A DNA stretch of 64,000 bases, from contig NC_134825.1 of assembly GCF_004210375.1 (NCBI RefSeq), positions 41,162,348-41,226,347 of the forward strand. Reading direction: 5' to 3'. The DNA is from Tachypleus tridentatus. Lineage: Eukaryota > Arthropoda > Merostomata > Xiphosura > Limulidae. Within the stretch, counting starts at the first letter, position 1. Each line of letters begins with the position of its first letter. The notes under the pieces are model-generated. The model was not told the DNA's origin. It worked only from the letters and a program-made list of their open reading frames with translations, and made no database searches. The position numbers were made by a program, and so were the translations under genes. Shown one piece after another: positions 37,884 through 49,280 of this stretch.

Positions 37884-39710
37884 AGTCCTCAAATTCAAAA
37901 TGAAATCATCAATGCCTGTAATACTCATGTTCTTGAGGCTTTGGTCAACAGGGTTAATGCTGCAAAGTGTTTCTCAATATTAGCTGATGAAACAACAGAT
38001 ATTTCAGGCATTCAACAGTTTTCGCTGATTGTTAGATATTTGCATGCCAATGATAACTTTCTTGCAACGAGAGAAGATTTTTTTGCAATTTATACCTGTT
38101 TATGATGTGACAGGCAGAAACCTGGCTGATGTCATAATAACAAGTCTGACAAAATATGGTATTGACATGGCTTACCTTCGAGGACAAGGGTACGACAGTG
38201 ATGCCTCTATGAGTGGGAAATTCAATGGTGACCAGAGACACGGCCCGGCATGGCCGAGCGTGTTAAGGCGTTCGACTGTAATCCGAGTATCGCGGGTTCG
38301 AATACCGGTGGCACCAAACATGCTCGCCCTTTCAGCCGTGGGGCGTTATAATGTGACTGTCAATCCCTCTATTCGTTGATAAAAGAGTACCCCAAGAGTT
38401 GGCGGTGGGTGGTGATGACTAGCTGCTTTCCTCTAGTCATACATTGCTAAATTAGGAACGGCTAGCACAGATAGTCCTCGAGTAGCTTTGCGCGAAATTC
38501 AAAACAAAGGAACCAGAGACACATAACTGATAACTTCACACTTGCACCCTATGTACACTGCAGTGCCCATTCCCTAAACTTGGCAATTTCTGATGCTTGT
38601 AAAGAAGGTCCTGGGGGAAATTGCATAAGAGTAATTTCTAGCACTGAAAACTTTCTCAATACACCCAAACGAAAGCACGTTTTGGCTCTTTCAGTGGAGA
38701 ATAAAGCACCTGAATCGGAAAAAAAAGTTTGAAAGGTCTCAGCTCTACCCGGTGGGTTGAGAGGCAGGACTCAGTCATTGTCTTTCTAGAATTAATCCAT
38801 GCAGTTGCAGACACCCTTGAGACCATATCAGGTTGTCAAGACAGAGATTCTGCCACGCAAGCCAATGAATTGTTGTGTTCTATAACACAGCCAGAATTCA
38901 TCATCAATTTACTTACCATTGCTAAATTGCTTTCCTTCAGTTTACCTCTGTGCAACTTACTGCAGCAATAGAACATTGATTTAGGTGTTGCAATGCATCA
39001 TACAGAAATAGTGAAAGATTTAATCCGTTCACTCAGAAATAATACTGTGAATGAATTTAACAACATTTTCTGTGAGGCTCAAACTGTGTGTAGGGAGCTT
39101 CAAATTGACATCATAATGCCAAGGCAGGCTAAAACGTGCTAACCCACAAACCACTAGCCCTGATGAGTACTTTCGTATTGTTGTACTGGTACCATTTGTT
39201 GATCACTTTCTTTCACATATATGTGACCGTCTGTCCAGTCACAAAACTCTCCTTACAAACTTCATGCGTCTACTACCATCAGGATCTACCACAGAACGGT
39301 CAGAACCTACAGCACAACAATGTGACCAAATTGAAGAGTTGGTCAATATATACATGGCTCACATTGACAGCATTTAACTAGTTGCAGTAGGTGAACTTAG
39401 GGTTTTGTACAAATCACTTATGAACAACAGACCAAACAATGTCATGCATGCATATGCAATGTACAATGCATAAATGTTCCTTGTCATTTCTGGACTGTTG
39501 AAAGTATTTGCCACGCTGCCTGTGTCAACGAGACCAGTGGAACGGTCGTTTTCAACTCTCAGAAGACTCAAAAGGTATTTGAGAAATACCACCACTGAAG
39601 ATCGATTGAATGGCCTGGCCTCATTGTACATTCATCGTGATATTAAATTTGAACCAAACTGTGTAGTAGATGTCCTTGCAAGAACGAACAGGCGTTTGAG
39701 CCTTTCATAG
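37884..39710 (+). pseudogene. hAT transposase remnant (ZMYM1/DUF4371-like), unit C
   Basis: An open stretch from about 37886 reads through NEIINACNTHVLEALVNRVN and ADETTDISG. A one-base T insertion near 38088 shifts the frame to FIPVYDVTGRNLADVI. After the SINE follow CSAHSLNLAISDACK, STRWVERQDSV and the dimerisation block VERSFSTLRRLKRYLR, in changed frames. The N-terminal part is slightly longer in phase than in unit A. The element cannot encode an active transposase. Confidence 0.88.
38242..38510 (+). mobile_element. SINE family 1, nested in hAT (unit C)
   Basis: Same insertion as 8667-8938, with the target duplication ACCAGAGACAC at 38231-38241 and 38512-38522. A few private changes separate the two copies, for example one base missing in the anticodon region. 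Confidence 0.95.
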
Positions 39711-39916
39711 ATATTCGATTGTATTTCTCTAGTTCTGACAAAACTTGCTGTATTAAAAGTGTTCAAACAGATATTTGCATTTGAACATTTGTTGTGTGTG
39801 AAATTATCTGTCATGCAATCACGGATGTTTATGAAACTTCACAGGTGGCAACTGAACTTGTCTAAAAGGTTTGGGTCCATGGGAGGGTTAACCCTAACCC
39901 CTTGGCTACGCCCCAA

Positions 39917-42180
39917 TGTCTTTATACATATATTCTCTTAGTAACGTTAAAGTACGCCTGCGTTAACAAACCATAGACCATACTTTGATTTAATTTAAAT
40001 TTTAAATTTTATGTAGTGTAATGAAACATTGAGATAGAGAATAGCTATTGAATAGAGTAAATTTTTATACTTATTTTCTCAACCGTGTAAAGCTAAACAA
40101 AAATGGTCTGTTGATTGTTAATAATCTGATTCGTTAAATAATGTTTTATTATTTTAATAAAAATACTTCACCCTATTAATTAGTGTTTTGGAGTAATTGC
40201 AGGTAAATAAGTTTTATTAGTAATATTAAAAGGTCAGTTTATAACCAACTCAATTCACATTAAAATATTTAGATGTTGAAGTACGTTTTGTTTTTGTGTC
40301 ACTGTACACAATAACCTAACACACAGCTACACAAATATCTTATACCTTATTTAAATATCTGTGTATCAATGATGTAAAACCATGCTTGTGTTAACGATTA
40401 ATATAACGCAGATATAACTGGATTTAATTTGAATTTTAATTCCATGTAATGTGATAAAACAACAATAAAGATAAATAACACAATTTGTATAGAGTAAGTT
40501 TAGTATTTGATTCCTTTAATGAAATAACGATTTTAACAGTCTTAGTCTATGGATTGTAGATAATATGGTTGTTTAAATAAATTTGGATGATTTGAATGAA
40601 ATACTTCAGTGCTTTAATTTGTGTGCTTCACTATAATTTTGGTGTAATTACAGATAACTAAGTTTTTGGTAATATTCAATAGGTCGCTTGATCAACTATT
40701 TTGAAATCATGTTCTACTTTTAACTTTTATAAGACGTTTCAGATGAGCTATATCTTTGTCATTATCTTTGACTCTGTTTTGAGGTATTTTTTATGAATGT
40801 TGATAGTAATGTTTGATATATTTCTTTTGTCTTTCTATTCTTTAATGAATTTATAATAATAATAATTTTAAATTATTTTTCCCTTTGTATCTCTCCTGTA
40901 TATACTCGTCTCTTCTGTCTTAACCTTTCCAATAAAATTTCATTTAATTTTATTTTTATTATTTTCACATTCATTATTTCTTTTTCTTTTATTTCTTCTT
41001 CTTCTTTCTTTTTTTTTTCCAAACACTTCTCTATCAATTGCCATTCCTTCAGTTTTCAGTGGATAAAGCGAAACTTGGTATAATCATATCATGGCCTAAA
41101 TTAATCATACAGTTTTATATTTTTTAATTCAAGTTTTTAATACAGATTTTAAAATAAGTCAAACCACCCGAAAATCTAGATTTGGCTCTCTATGTAGTCA
41201 TATTTGCCTTAATCAATATGAAATCTGGCAGAAATATTAAATGTTCATGCGCCCAACACATATAAATCAGAAAAGTTGGGTGTACATGGTTCTGTCGCAT
41301 TAGTCATTACTCGGCCGTATTTTAACCAATTTACATGAGAATATAAATAAAAAACTCTTTCATATAAGTTTCGTGCATTGACAAACAAAAATGGTGAACC
41401 TGACAATTGTTAGAAATTCAAATCGGATTATATGCACATTTTTGGTCATATTATGAAAGCCAGAAAGTTAAAATAAACTCATGGGAGATTTAGTGTATCA
41501 TTCAGCCCCGTTCAGACCAACTTACATGCAAGGCGGCAAAGAGGTACTTTTCTACAGCTTCTCTAAACTGGCACCCTATAAATTTGGACTTGCTCGTTTT
41601 CAGTAATAAATGGGTGATTGAGAAGCCAAAGGTTGTTGTTCTTTACAACTACGACACAGTATTCATATTTTGGTCAAGTTACCAGAGATTTGGTACAAAT
41701 ATACCTTTTTAAACGTTTTAAACAGAGATATGGACAGCTTTGATATTTTTCTCTTTTTTGCTCAATTTTAGGAAGAAAAGAACAATTGGTCTCTACCTCT
41801 AGTAATGTAGATGGTATTTAGTAAAATATATCTCCTTGCACGTAACAAACAGTGATATAGACAATTGTCGATATTTTTTTGTGTTTTTCATTATTTTCAT
41901 GGTGATAGGTAGGCCATGATGGAATTCGTGATGGAGACATACTGCATTCATCCCTTAAATTCTTTAATGTCTTTTTCTATATAGTCTCGTAATTATCTCA
42001 TGTTTCTAACTGCTACATCTATCCTTCAAACCTTCTTTTGCTGCCTATAACAAGGTGCAGATCTGCCTAATCCAAAAGTCAATGCTAAAATATTTAGCCT
42101 GAATTATTTTTAAATGTTTCCTCCCTTTTCTACTACACATGCCATATCGATACTCAACCATTTAACCTAGAATTCACAGA
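39917..42180. other. Unit C, R segment and following sequence, no genes
   Basis: Counterpart of A 10346-12566. It includes one extra R-like insertion near 40345-40390 (ATCAATGATGTAAAACCATGC). No gene seen. Confidence 0.65.
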
Positions 42181-42445
42181 GACTTGACAAGGTGATTTAG
42201 ACACCCGACTTGTAATCTTAGGGTCCAGAGTTCGAATATTTATTGCACCAAACATGATCGCCCTTTTTAGCAGTGGGGGTAATGTAAAGTGACGGTCAAT
42301 CCCACTATTCTTTGTAAAGGAGTAGTCCAATAGTTGGCAGTAGGTGGTGATGACTTGTTTCATTCCCTCTAGTTTTACACTGCTAAAATAGGGACGGATA
42401 TTGCAGATAGCCCTCTTGTAGCATTGCGCGAAATTCAAAACAAAC
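42181..42445 (+). mobile_element. SINE family 1, old copy (unit C)
   Basis: Orthologue of 12567-12832. Confidence 0.87.
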
Positions 42446-43312
42446 CATAGAATCCTAATATATTTCATTCTATTTCTGTTTACGTTATTTCAATTTATAA
42501 TGAACTGAGCCTTCGATTTAATCTCTTTTAGTGTTATTATCATAAGTTCTGTGGTTAGTTCAGAAGTAAACTGGAAAAAAGTTTTTTGTTGTGAAAATAT
42601 CTACAAATTATTCGTGAACATGGTCAAACTTCTAGCAAAACAAAACCTAAAACATCTTTGAAAAAGTAGGTTGTTACTCCTTGTCTCTAATGCTATTAAA
42701 ATCATGATTCTCAGAAATAACAACAAAGAAATGGAATAAAGCTGTCGTAGCTTGTCAGAAATATGTCTAGATCCAGCTATTAGTTTTACTAGCCGATCTT
42801 CCAGACACACAGACTGAACTTTTTTGTTCTTTCAAGATTCAACCATATCACAATCACGTACTAGATTTTTCACAAACATTAGTTCTAACCTCATTACATA
42901 TAAATACTTAATAAAACTACATAAACATAAGATTTAATCAAATATCTTGATTATTTAAAAGTATAGAGAATAGTTCCAGAACTCTCACTTGGTTGATGAT
43001 AAGAAACGCTAATTTTGATTCATACGAAAACTATTATCTTACTGCCAAACATGTTTTTTTTTTTTTCGTTTTTGTTGTACTGAATCACGAGTAATTAAAA
43101 TACTCAACTCAAATCTGTTTTCTTCGTAGGTAACACTAATAAGTATATAATTTTCATAATTTGTATAGGGGTATGTGAAGAACGTGCAGTTACTATATTG
43201 AAGCTGTGCATTAATAATTAATAAACACATAACCGGTAACAACATTAGTAGTTTAAACCAGATTTCGTAAAATGAATGCGGGACTCTAGTAGATAAAGAA
43301 AATTCGTGAAAT

Positions 43313-43385
43313 TATTGGCGTTGTGTGGTTTCGATTCACGAATTTTGGGGTTATTAGCCCAGCACACTTTTATTGCGCCTTTCTG
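43313..43385 (-). pseudogene. Degraded initiator tRNA-Met, inverted (unit C)
   Basis: Orthologue of 13701-13773, nearly the same sequence. Confidence 0.75.
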
Positions 43386-44124
43386 ATATTATTGTACAGT
43401 CTTAATAATAAAGCTTACGAAGGTTAATAAATAAACGTTTTAATCGTATTTTCAAATATTGTATAATAAATAACAATATTATTGAAAATTGTATCAACGT
43501 CACACCTACTATCAGTTTTATATACGTAAGCTCCATGACGTTAAGCCTAGAAAAGAATATTTTTTAGTTATTTTAACAGGAAAGAAAAATACAATAGTTA
43601 TTCTCCAAAATTCAATTTATGAGTTGGATAACATATCATCATTTATGACGAAAAGTTTTCCAAGCTCGTATACAGTAACGATGGTTATGTGTTCGTCGTT
43701 GGTTGATGTTGTTTTCTATATGAATCTTGTATTTAGTATGAAAGTTATATATCAATTTAGCTACAATGTGGAATACTAATAAGCTGAAAATTACATGTTT
43801 TGAATTCAAATACTTTGTTAGTTTACACACACAAAAGAAAATTATTTGTTCCTTTATATAATTAGCAATAGTCGAAGGTTGAACATACTTTTGCGTATCT
43901 TCAACGTCATTAAAAGATTAAACAAGTCTTACCCCTTCCTAAGAGGCTCAAAACTCTTTTCACGAGAAAATGTAGTTTAAAAGTTCAAAGTAAATACGTT
44001 TTTAATTCTAACGCTGCTCTACTTTTGATAACATCAGTACACTACATATACTGGGCATGTTTTGATTTTTAAGTTAGTTTCACTGACTAAAGTCATGTTT
44101 TAAAGAATAATATTCATCTGAGTA

Positions 44125-44200
44125 TCGGGCTATCTGCTGAGACAACCGAGGGGAATCGTACCTCTGATTTTAACGTTGTAAAACCCAAGACTCCGTGGAA
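44125..44200 (-). mobile_element. SINE family 3 remnant (unit C)
   Basis: Orthologue of 14513-14592. Confidence 0.62.
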
Positions 44201-44708
44201 TGTGGTACGTTTTTGAAGTTAATTGACACAGGTTAGTCGTCACTAAACTATGGCACGAGATCACAAAACATAGAACTATATTATTGCATTCGCTTTTTCT
44301 TAGTGGGTATTTGGATATGCTGGAATTTCGATACCCAGGATGGTCAATTGCAAAGTACCTCACTATTGTGTTAAAAAATATTCATTTTAACATTCATGAT
44401 AAACTATTTTCAAAACTCACTTTCCTTGACACATTTTGATTTACTTACATAAAAAAAGAAAAAGAAATTATTTATGTAACTTAAAACCACATTTCCTACG
44501 ACATAGTAATATATTAAAATATGAAACTGTTGTTAGCTAGAGTAACCAGACTTTGTTAGTAGAAAAATTAAGTATCACAAAATAAATATTTCTTTTTAAG
44601 AGAGATAGAACCTGACATTATAATTCTACAGTTACCATAGAAATATTGTAGAAAGTAATGCAGAAGGATGACAACTCTATTACTCGGAAAAGAGAATTTT
44701 TCTATATG

Positions 44709-44785
44709 TGTCCATAATTGAGTAGTGTAGGACTAGAGGGAAGGTAGCTAATCATCTTCACCAACCACCAACTATTTGGTTTTTC
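44709..44785 (-). mobile_element. SINE family 1 fragment (unit C)
   Basis: Orthologue of 15091-15168. Confidence 0.68.
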
Positions 44786-45239
44786 CTTTACTTATTATGG
44801 CGAGAATGAACAATACTGTATGCATCAAACAGAGCTCTGAAGTTATGAAGCAAATAAGAAACGCGATTTTTTTTATTGGTACAACTTGTTTACATAGAAA
44901 ATAAATTCTCTTATCGTGATCTACAGATAATATTTATATAATAAAATTCATTCTATGTATGTGCGTCGTGTAACTCATCGTACTGACTTCTTTGTGCTGC
45001 CCAATGAATCGTATCAGACCAGAAGTTTGCACAAAGGTAAAGCTTTTCATTCAGCTCCTTAGGATAACCAGGTGTTTCACAAAAACACTTTTGCTGTGGT
45101 TTTCCAACAGCGGACTTATAATCTGGCACTGTTTTAGATTGAAGCACGAAATAAATGCGCTTACTAATTACCGTTCGTTACTTGGCTGAAGAAATTAAAT
45201 ATTCATAATTCATATTATTAAACAGAAAGAGAATTGATT

Positions 45240-45496
45240 ATTTATTTTTGAACTCCAGCTCCAGAAGGGCCATCTGCACCAGCCGTTCCTAATTTTTACG
45301 TGAAAGACAAGATGGAAGGTAGCTAGGCATAACCACACACCGCCAACTCTTGGGCTACTCTTTTACTAACGAATAGTGGGGTTGACCGTCACCTTATATC
45401 ACCCCCACAGATAAAAAAGCAAGCATGTTTGGTGTGACGGGAATTCAAACCCGCGACTCTCAAACTACGAGGTGAGTGCCTTAACTATCTGGCCAT
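45240..45496 (-). mobile_element. SINE family 1, old copy (unit C)
   Basis: Orthologue of 15625-15897. It ends at a deletion that removed the inverted tRNA relic and the next SINE present in unit A. Confidence 0.83.
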
Positions 45497-45647
45497 ATTT
45501 CCTTTTTCCAATGTATTTTTTCTGTAGAAAAAACGTTTTGGAAAATACTTCCAAAAATACTTTTTTGTTATTTCTTATTGATTGTTTCTTAAGTTTTAAT
45601 ATATATTTTCCATTTTATCAAATCCTTTTGTCGTTTCTTGCTATCTC

Positions 45648-45772
45648 AAAGTGGCACAGCAGTATCTCCGCAGACATCCAACGCTATAAACTAGGTTTCG
45701 ATACACATGATGGACAGAGCATAGACAGCCCATCCCAAAGTTTTACGCTAAACATAAAATAAACAGACGTTC
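45648..45772 (+). mobile_element. SINE family 2 (unit C)
   Basis: Orthologue of 17279-17377 with a longer head (AAAGTGGCACAGCAGTATCTC). Confidence 0.77.
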
Positions 45773-45990
45773 CTTGCATTTTTCTTGTTACTTAATATAC
45801 CACTGGATATGCCTTTAATAGTTTTGTATTTTCTTTAATATTTAATGTTCATCAATAAAGTTGCATTACTTTTTCAGAGTAACAAGCGCCATATCTAAAT
45901 TTCTAAACTTCATTTCCTGCATTCAAGAAGGTGTAGTTCTGTCTAATCCAACAGCTCATTTTAATATATATTACCCTAATCCTTTCTTTT

Positions 45991-46122
45991 GGCCCCTTAG
46001 CGGCTCAGCAGTATGTCTGCAGACTTACTACGCTAAAAACCGGGTTTCGATACTCGTGGTGAGCAGAGCACAGATAGCCCATTGTGTAGCTTTGTGCTTA
46101 ATTCAAAACAACAACAACAATT
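45991..46122 (+). mobile_element. SINE family 2 (unit C)
   Basis: Orthologue of 17607-17732, ending in repeated CAA. Confidence 0.82.
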
Positions 46123-47343
46123 CTTTCATTTTTTTATCTTTTTCTACATTATAATTCACTCCATTTCTGCTTACTTTAAATTATATTTATTGTAAACTTG
46201 AAAATTTCGTGGCGATACTGGGATGAAAAATACTTTCATTATGCTGAGCTGTGTTAATGAAGTCACCATATTAATCATCACTTTGTGCAAAAAAAAGAAA
46301 ATAATTATTTACAAAATATTTTGATTAAAATCAATAAAAATAACAATGTCTGAAAAATGTAAAAAATTGCTAAAGCTGTTTTAATCAAAAGAGAACCGGA
46401 TTCATTGCTGCTGCTTTTTGTATGTGCTTTGTATAACATTTCACGTTTTCAAAAGAAAATCATACTTTCTGGTGTCAAGATTTCCATTTTGTTGTATCGT
46501 TTGCAGCGTATAATGAATTTACAATCGTTTCATTCAATGAAGAACTATTTTTATTTCGAATCACACATAAATAATGAAATACTAAAGCCAATAAAACTAA
46601 AACAAAAGAGACAATAACCCTAATATACCAAAGAAGGCAGAAATTCAAAAAAACATAAAACTAGCCACGTCTTTGTACTCATCTGTCACAATTTTGTTTC
46701 ACTTATGGTTCTGTGGTATTACACTATTATTTTTCTGTAGCAATAAAAGGTAAAAGAAAACAGTTTCACTGTTTATAATTTCTTATAAAGTATTACAACA
46801 GAAGGAATGAGTGAAAAAATATTTTATCTTCTAGATCAGAGATGAAAGCATACGATTATCTTTTATCTGAAGTTTTACTAACATTTTGTTCTGCTTTTCA
46901 CAGTAATCTTTCGAAAATCAATGACTTCTAACTTCAGACACATAGTTTACTGGTTTCTCAAAACTTCAGTCGCTCACCGAGCCAAAGAAAATTTTTTTTA
47001 ATAACACAGTGTAAAGTTGAACACAAACAGATAAGGAAAAAATCGAGTTAAGCTTAGTGTGTCAGAAAAAGAATTAAGAGCATGATACTTAGGGGAAAAA
47101 ATTAGCGGTGCCCCCCGTCTCTTGTTTCCCTGAGTACGTACTTATTTTGCTTAATGGTTAATCCAGGGCTGGCTAAGGTAGGTAATATAGAAGATACCGT
47201 TCGATATCAGTGTGAAAGAGGTAGAAAATAAAGTGTGTTTTCCAATATATATAAAAAGAAAATCATGAGGTTATAAACATGGGCTGATTACTGTTTACGT
47301 TATGGTTTCTTTCTTTGTTAAATTGCCGTTTTGTCTTATTATA

Positions 47344-47605
47344 TTGGGCCTGGCAAGGCCAAGCGTAATCCGAGGGTCGCGGGTTCGAGCCCGCGTCGCG
47401 CTAAACATGCTCGCCCTCCCAACCGTGGGGGTGTATAATGTTACGGTCAATTTCTCTATTCGTTGGTAAAAGAGTAGCCCAAGAGTTGGCGGTGGGTGGT
47501 GATGACTAGCGGCCTTCCCTCTAGTCTTACACTGCTAAATTAGGGACGGCTAGCACAGATAGCCCTCGAGTAGCTTTGTGCGAAATTCCAAAACAAACAA
47601 ACAAA
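47344..47605 (+). mobile_element. SINE family 1 with target duplication, C/D junction
   Basis: Fresh-looking copy with GGGTCGCGGGTTCGAGCCC and the canonical body. Flanked by an 11-bp duplication GTCTTATTATA (47333-47343 and 47606-47616). The ends of A and B are uninterrupted here. Confidence 0.95.
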
Positions 47606-48174
47606 GTCTTATTATAACCCTCGTTTTCTAGAGTATTCATAGTATGTAATATGTAATTTATTGAATACTTTAGAGTAATGGGGGTTGTATATAAATGAGC
47701 TGTTACCAGTATCTTCAGAATGTTAAGTTACCTAAATTATTCATTCAACCGTGCGTGGCTCACCAGTGAGCTCAAGGGTTATAAAATTTGATTTGGATTT
47801 ATGTGACTGACACAGTGAAGGTAACCTTACTTTGAGCTCAAACAGAAAAACAGAGCCAAGTGACTGAACTTAGTCTGATTGTTTATCGCTACGAAGTATA
47901 CTTTTTGTAATTTGAAGGTTTAAAACAATCTTTATCTCTGTATGCTATACTCCAGATATATAGTCTAGTAGTTTCTAGAAAGTGTAGTCACTTACCGAAC
48001 CAAAGAAAACTTTTTAACAATACAGAATAAAGTCAAACATGACAGATAAGGTCAATTATAAAAAAGACTGGATTTTGGTACTTATGAAGTACAAATATTG
48101 TTGTTTTATTAAGGATATCTGTCGTCTGCCCACAATTGTGACGAAACGCGGTAGCTAAGGTGTTTAAGTCCACA

Positions 48175-48451
48175 TTCCTGCCCGGCATGGCCAGATGGTT
48201 AAGGCACTCGACTCGTAATCTGAGGGTTGCGGGTTCAAATCACCGCCACACCAAACATGTCGCCTTTTTAGCGGTGGGGGCATTATAATGTTACACTCAA
48301 TCCCACTATTCGATTGTAAAAGAGTAGCCCAAGAGTTGGCGGTGGGTGGTGATGACTAGTTCTCTTTCCTCTAGTCTTACACTGCAAAACTGGGATGACC
48401 AACGCAGATAGCCCTCATGTAGCTTTGCGTGAAATTCAAAACAAACAAACC
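48175..48451 (+). mobile_element. SINE family 1 with target duplication (unit D)
   Basis: Complete copy. Target duplication AAGTCCACA at 48166-48174 and 48452-48460. Same insertion as the truncated one in B (21322-21514), so it entered the ancestor of B and D. Confidence 0.93.
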
Positions 48452-49196
48452 AAGTCCACACTCGTATCATTGTGCCGTAAGTAAAAGTATCAATCGACTT
48501 TATACATGCAGCTATTATTAGTGACAGAATCATGGGTTTCTTTTGGAAAAAACGTAAATATTTAAAGCTGAATATTGTACATTTAAGCATGACTTGTAGT
48601 AATTGAAAAATAAACAGATTTGACAACTACAACGTACTTTATACGATCACAATACACTGATGTTATCGCAAGTAGAAAAGCGCTGGATGGGAAAAGGTGA
48701 TTTTGTTTTTCTACAGTGTTGAGCAAATTGTTCTGGTAGGTAAAACGTGTTTTGTGGCCTATATGTACAACTTGTTTGATTATTTGCTAACAAAAGTTAA
48801 ATGGATTTAACTTCACATTTTCTGTGAACGAACAAAATATTTGAGCGTAAATTTTAAACTTGATGGTTATTTTAAATGTTCCACTACTAACACATTTTGT
48901 TGAAATAATGTATAAACTGATACTAAATAAAGGCAGTATACTTAAAAAAACCAAAAGAAAGACACATATGTCTGAGCAAAGGATATATATATATATATAT
49001 GTATTATTCAATTCATAGAAATACGTTTGATACGAAAGTATTATATTATTTTTCATCGTTTAAATAGCTTTTCAAAACACCTGTTTACACATTAAGATAC
49101 CGTTGACGATGTATAATTTAAATATACAAATGTAATATAAATCCTGATATAACATCTAAAGATCATATGGACATTACAGTAAGAACTACATTTCAC

Positions 49197-49268
49197 AGCA
49201 GAGTGGCGCAGTGGAAGCGTGCTGGGCCCATAACCCAGAGGTCCGTGGATCGAAACCACGCTCTGCTA
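49197..49268 (+). tRNA. Initiator tRNA-Met (CAT), intact, unit D
   Basis: Again the same 72 bases as in units A and C, although the surrounding unit belongs to the diverged B/D subfamily. That contrast suggests selection or conversion keeps the tRNA itself uniform. Box A TGGCGCAGTGG, box B GGATCGAAACC, and a TTTT run at 49277-49280. Only a few bases separate the acceptor end from AT-rich flank, as in the other units. Confidence 0.97.
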
Positions 49269-49276
49269 GCATTATG

Positions 49277-49280
49277 TTTT
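49277..49280 (+). terminator. Pol III terminator of tRNA-iMet, unit D
   Basis: First TTTT run, nine bases after the tRNA 3' end. Confidence 0.75.

Larger units (their letters stand above)
37443..39916 (+). mobile_element. hAT DNA transposon with nested SINE (unit C)
   Basis: Left end CAGGGGCGTAGCCAG, right end TTGGCTACGCCCCAA. The target duplication is TGTCTTCT (37435-37442) and TGTCTTTA (39917-39924, slightly decayed), and the empty site exists in unit B at 25694-25701. This copy preserves both flanks better than that of unit A. It contains the same SINE at the same place and a similarly broken transposase. Confidence 0.92.
31747..47627 (+). repeat. Tandem unit C of initiator-tRNA array
   Basis: Third unit, the close sister of A. 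It shares A's insertions: the hAT element with its nested SINE, and a second-family SINE at 36308. It also shares A's deletions around the segment after the GGTAGCTAAGGTGT landmark. Compared with A it lacks about 0.5 kb at the junction near 36746, the B-like tract, and about 1.2 kb near 45496. An intact initiator tRNA gene lies at 34861-34932. A SINE near its right end (47344-47605) is absent from the equivalent ends of A and B. Confidence 0.9.

Noticed and set aside
38029-38379. 116-codon frame joining transposase to SINE
   Set aside because: Only the first part is hAT transposase; the rest is translated SINE.
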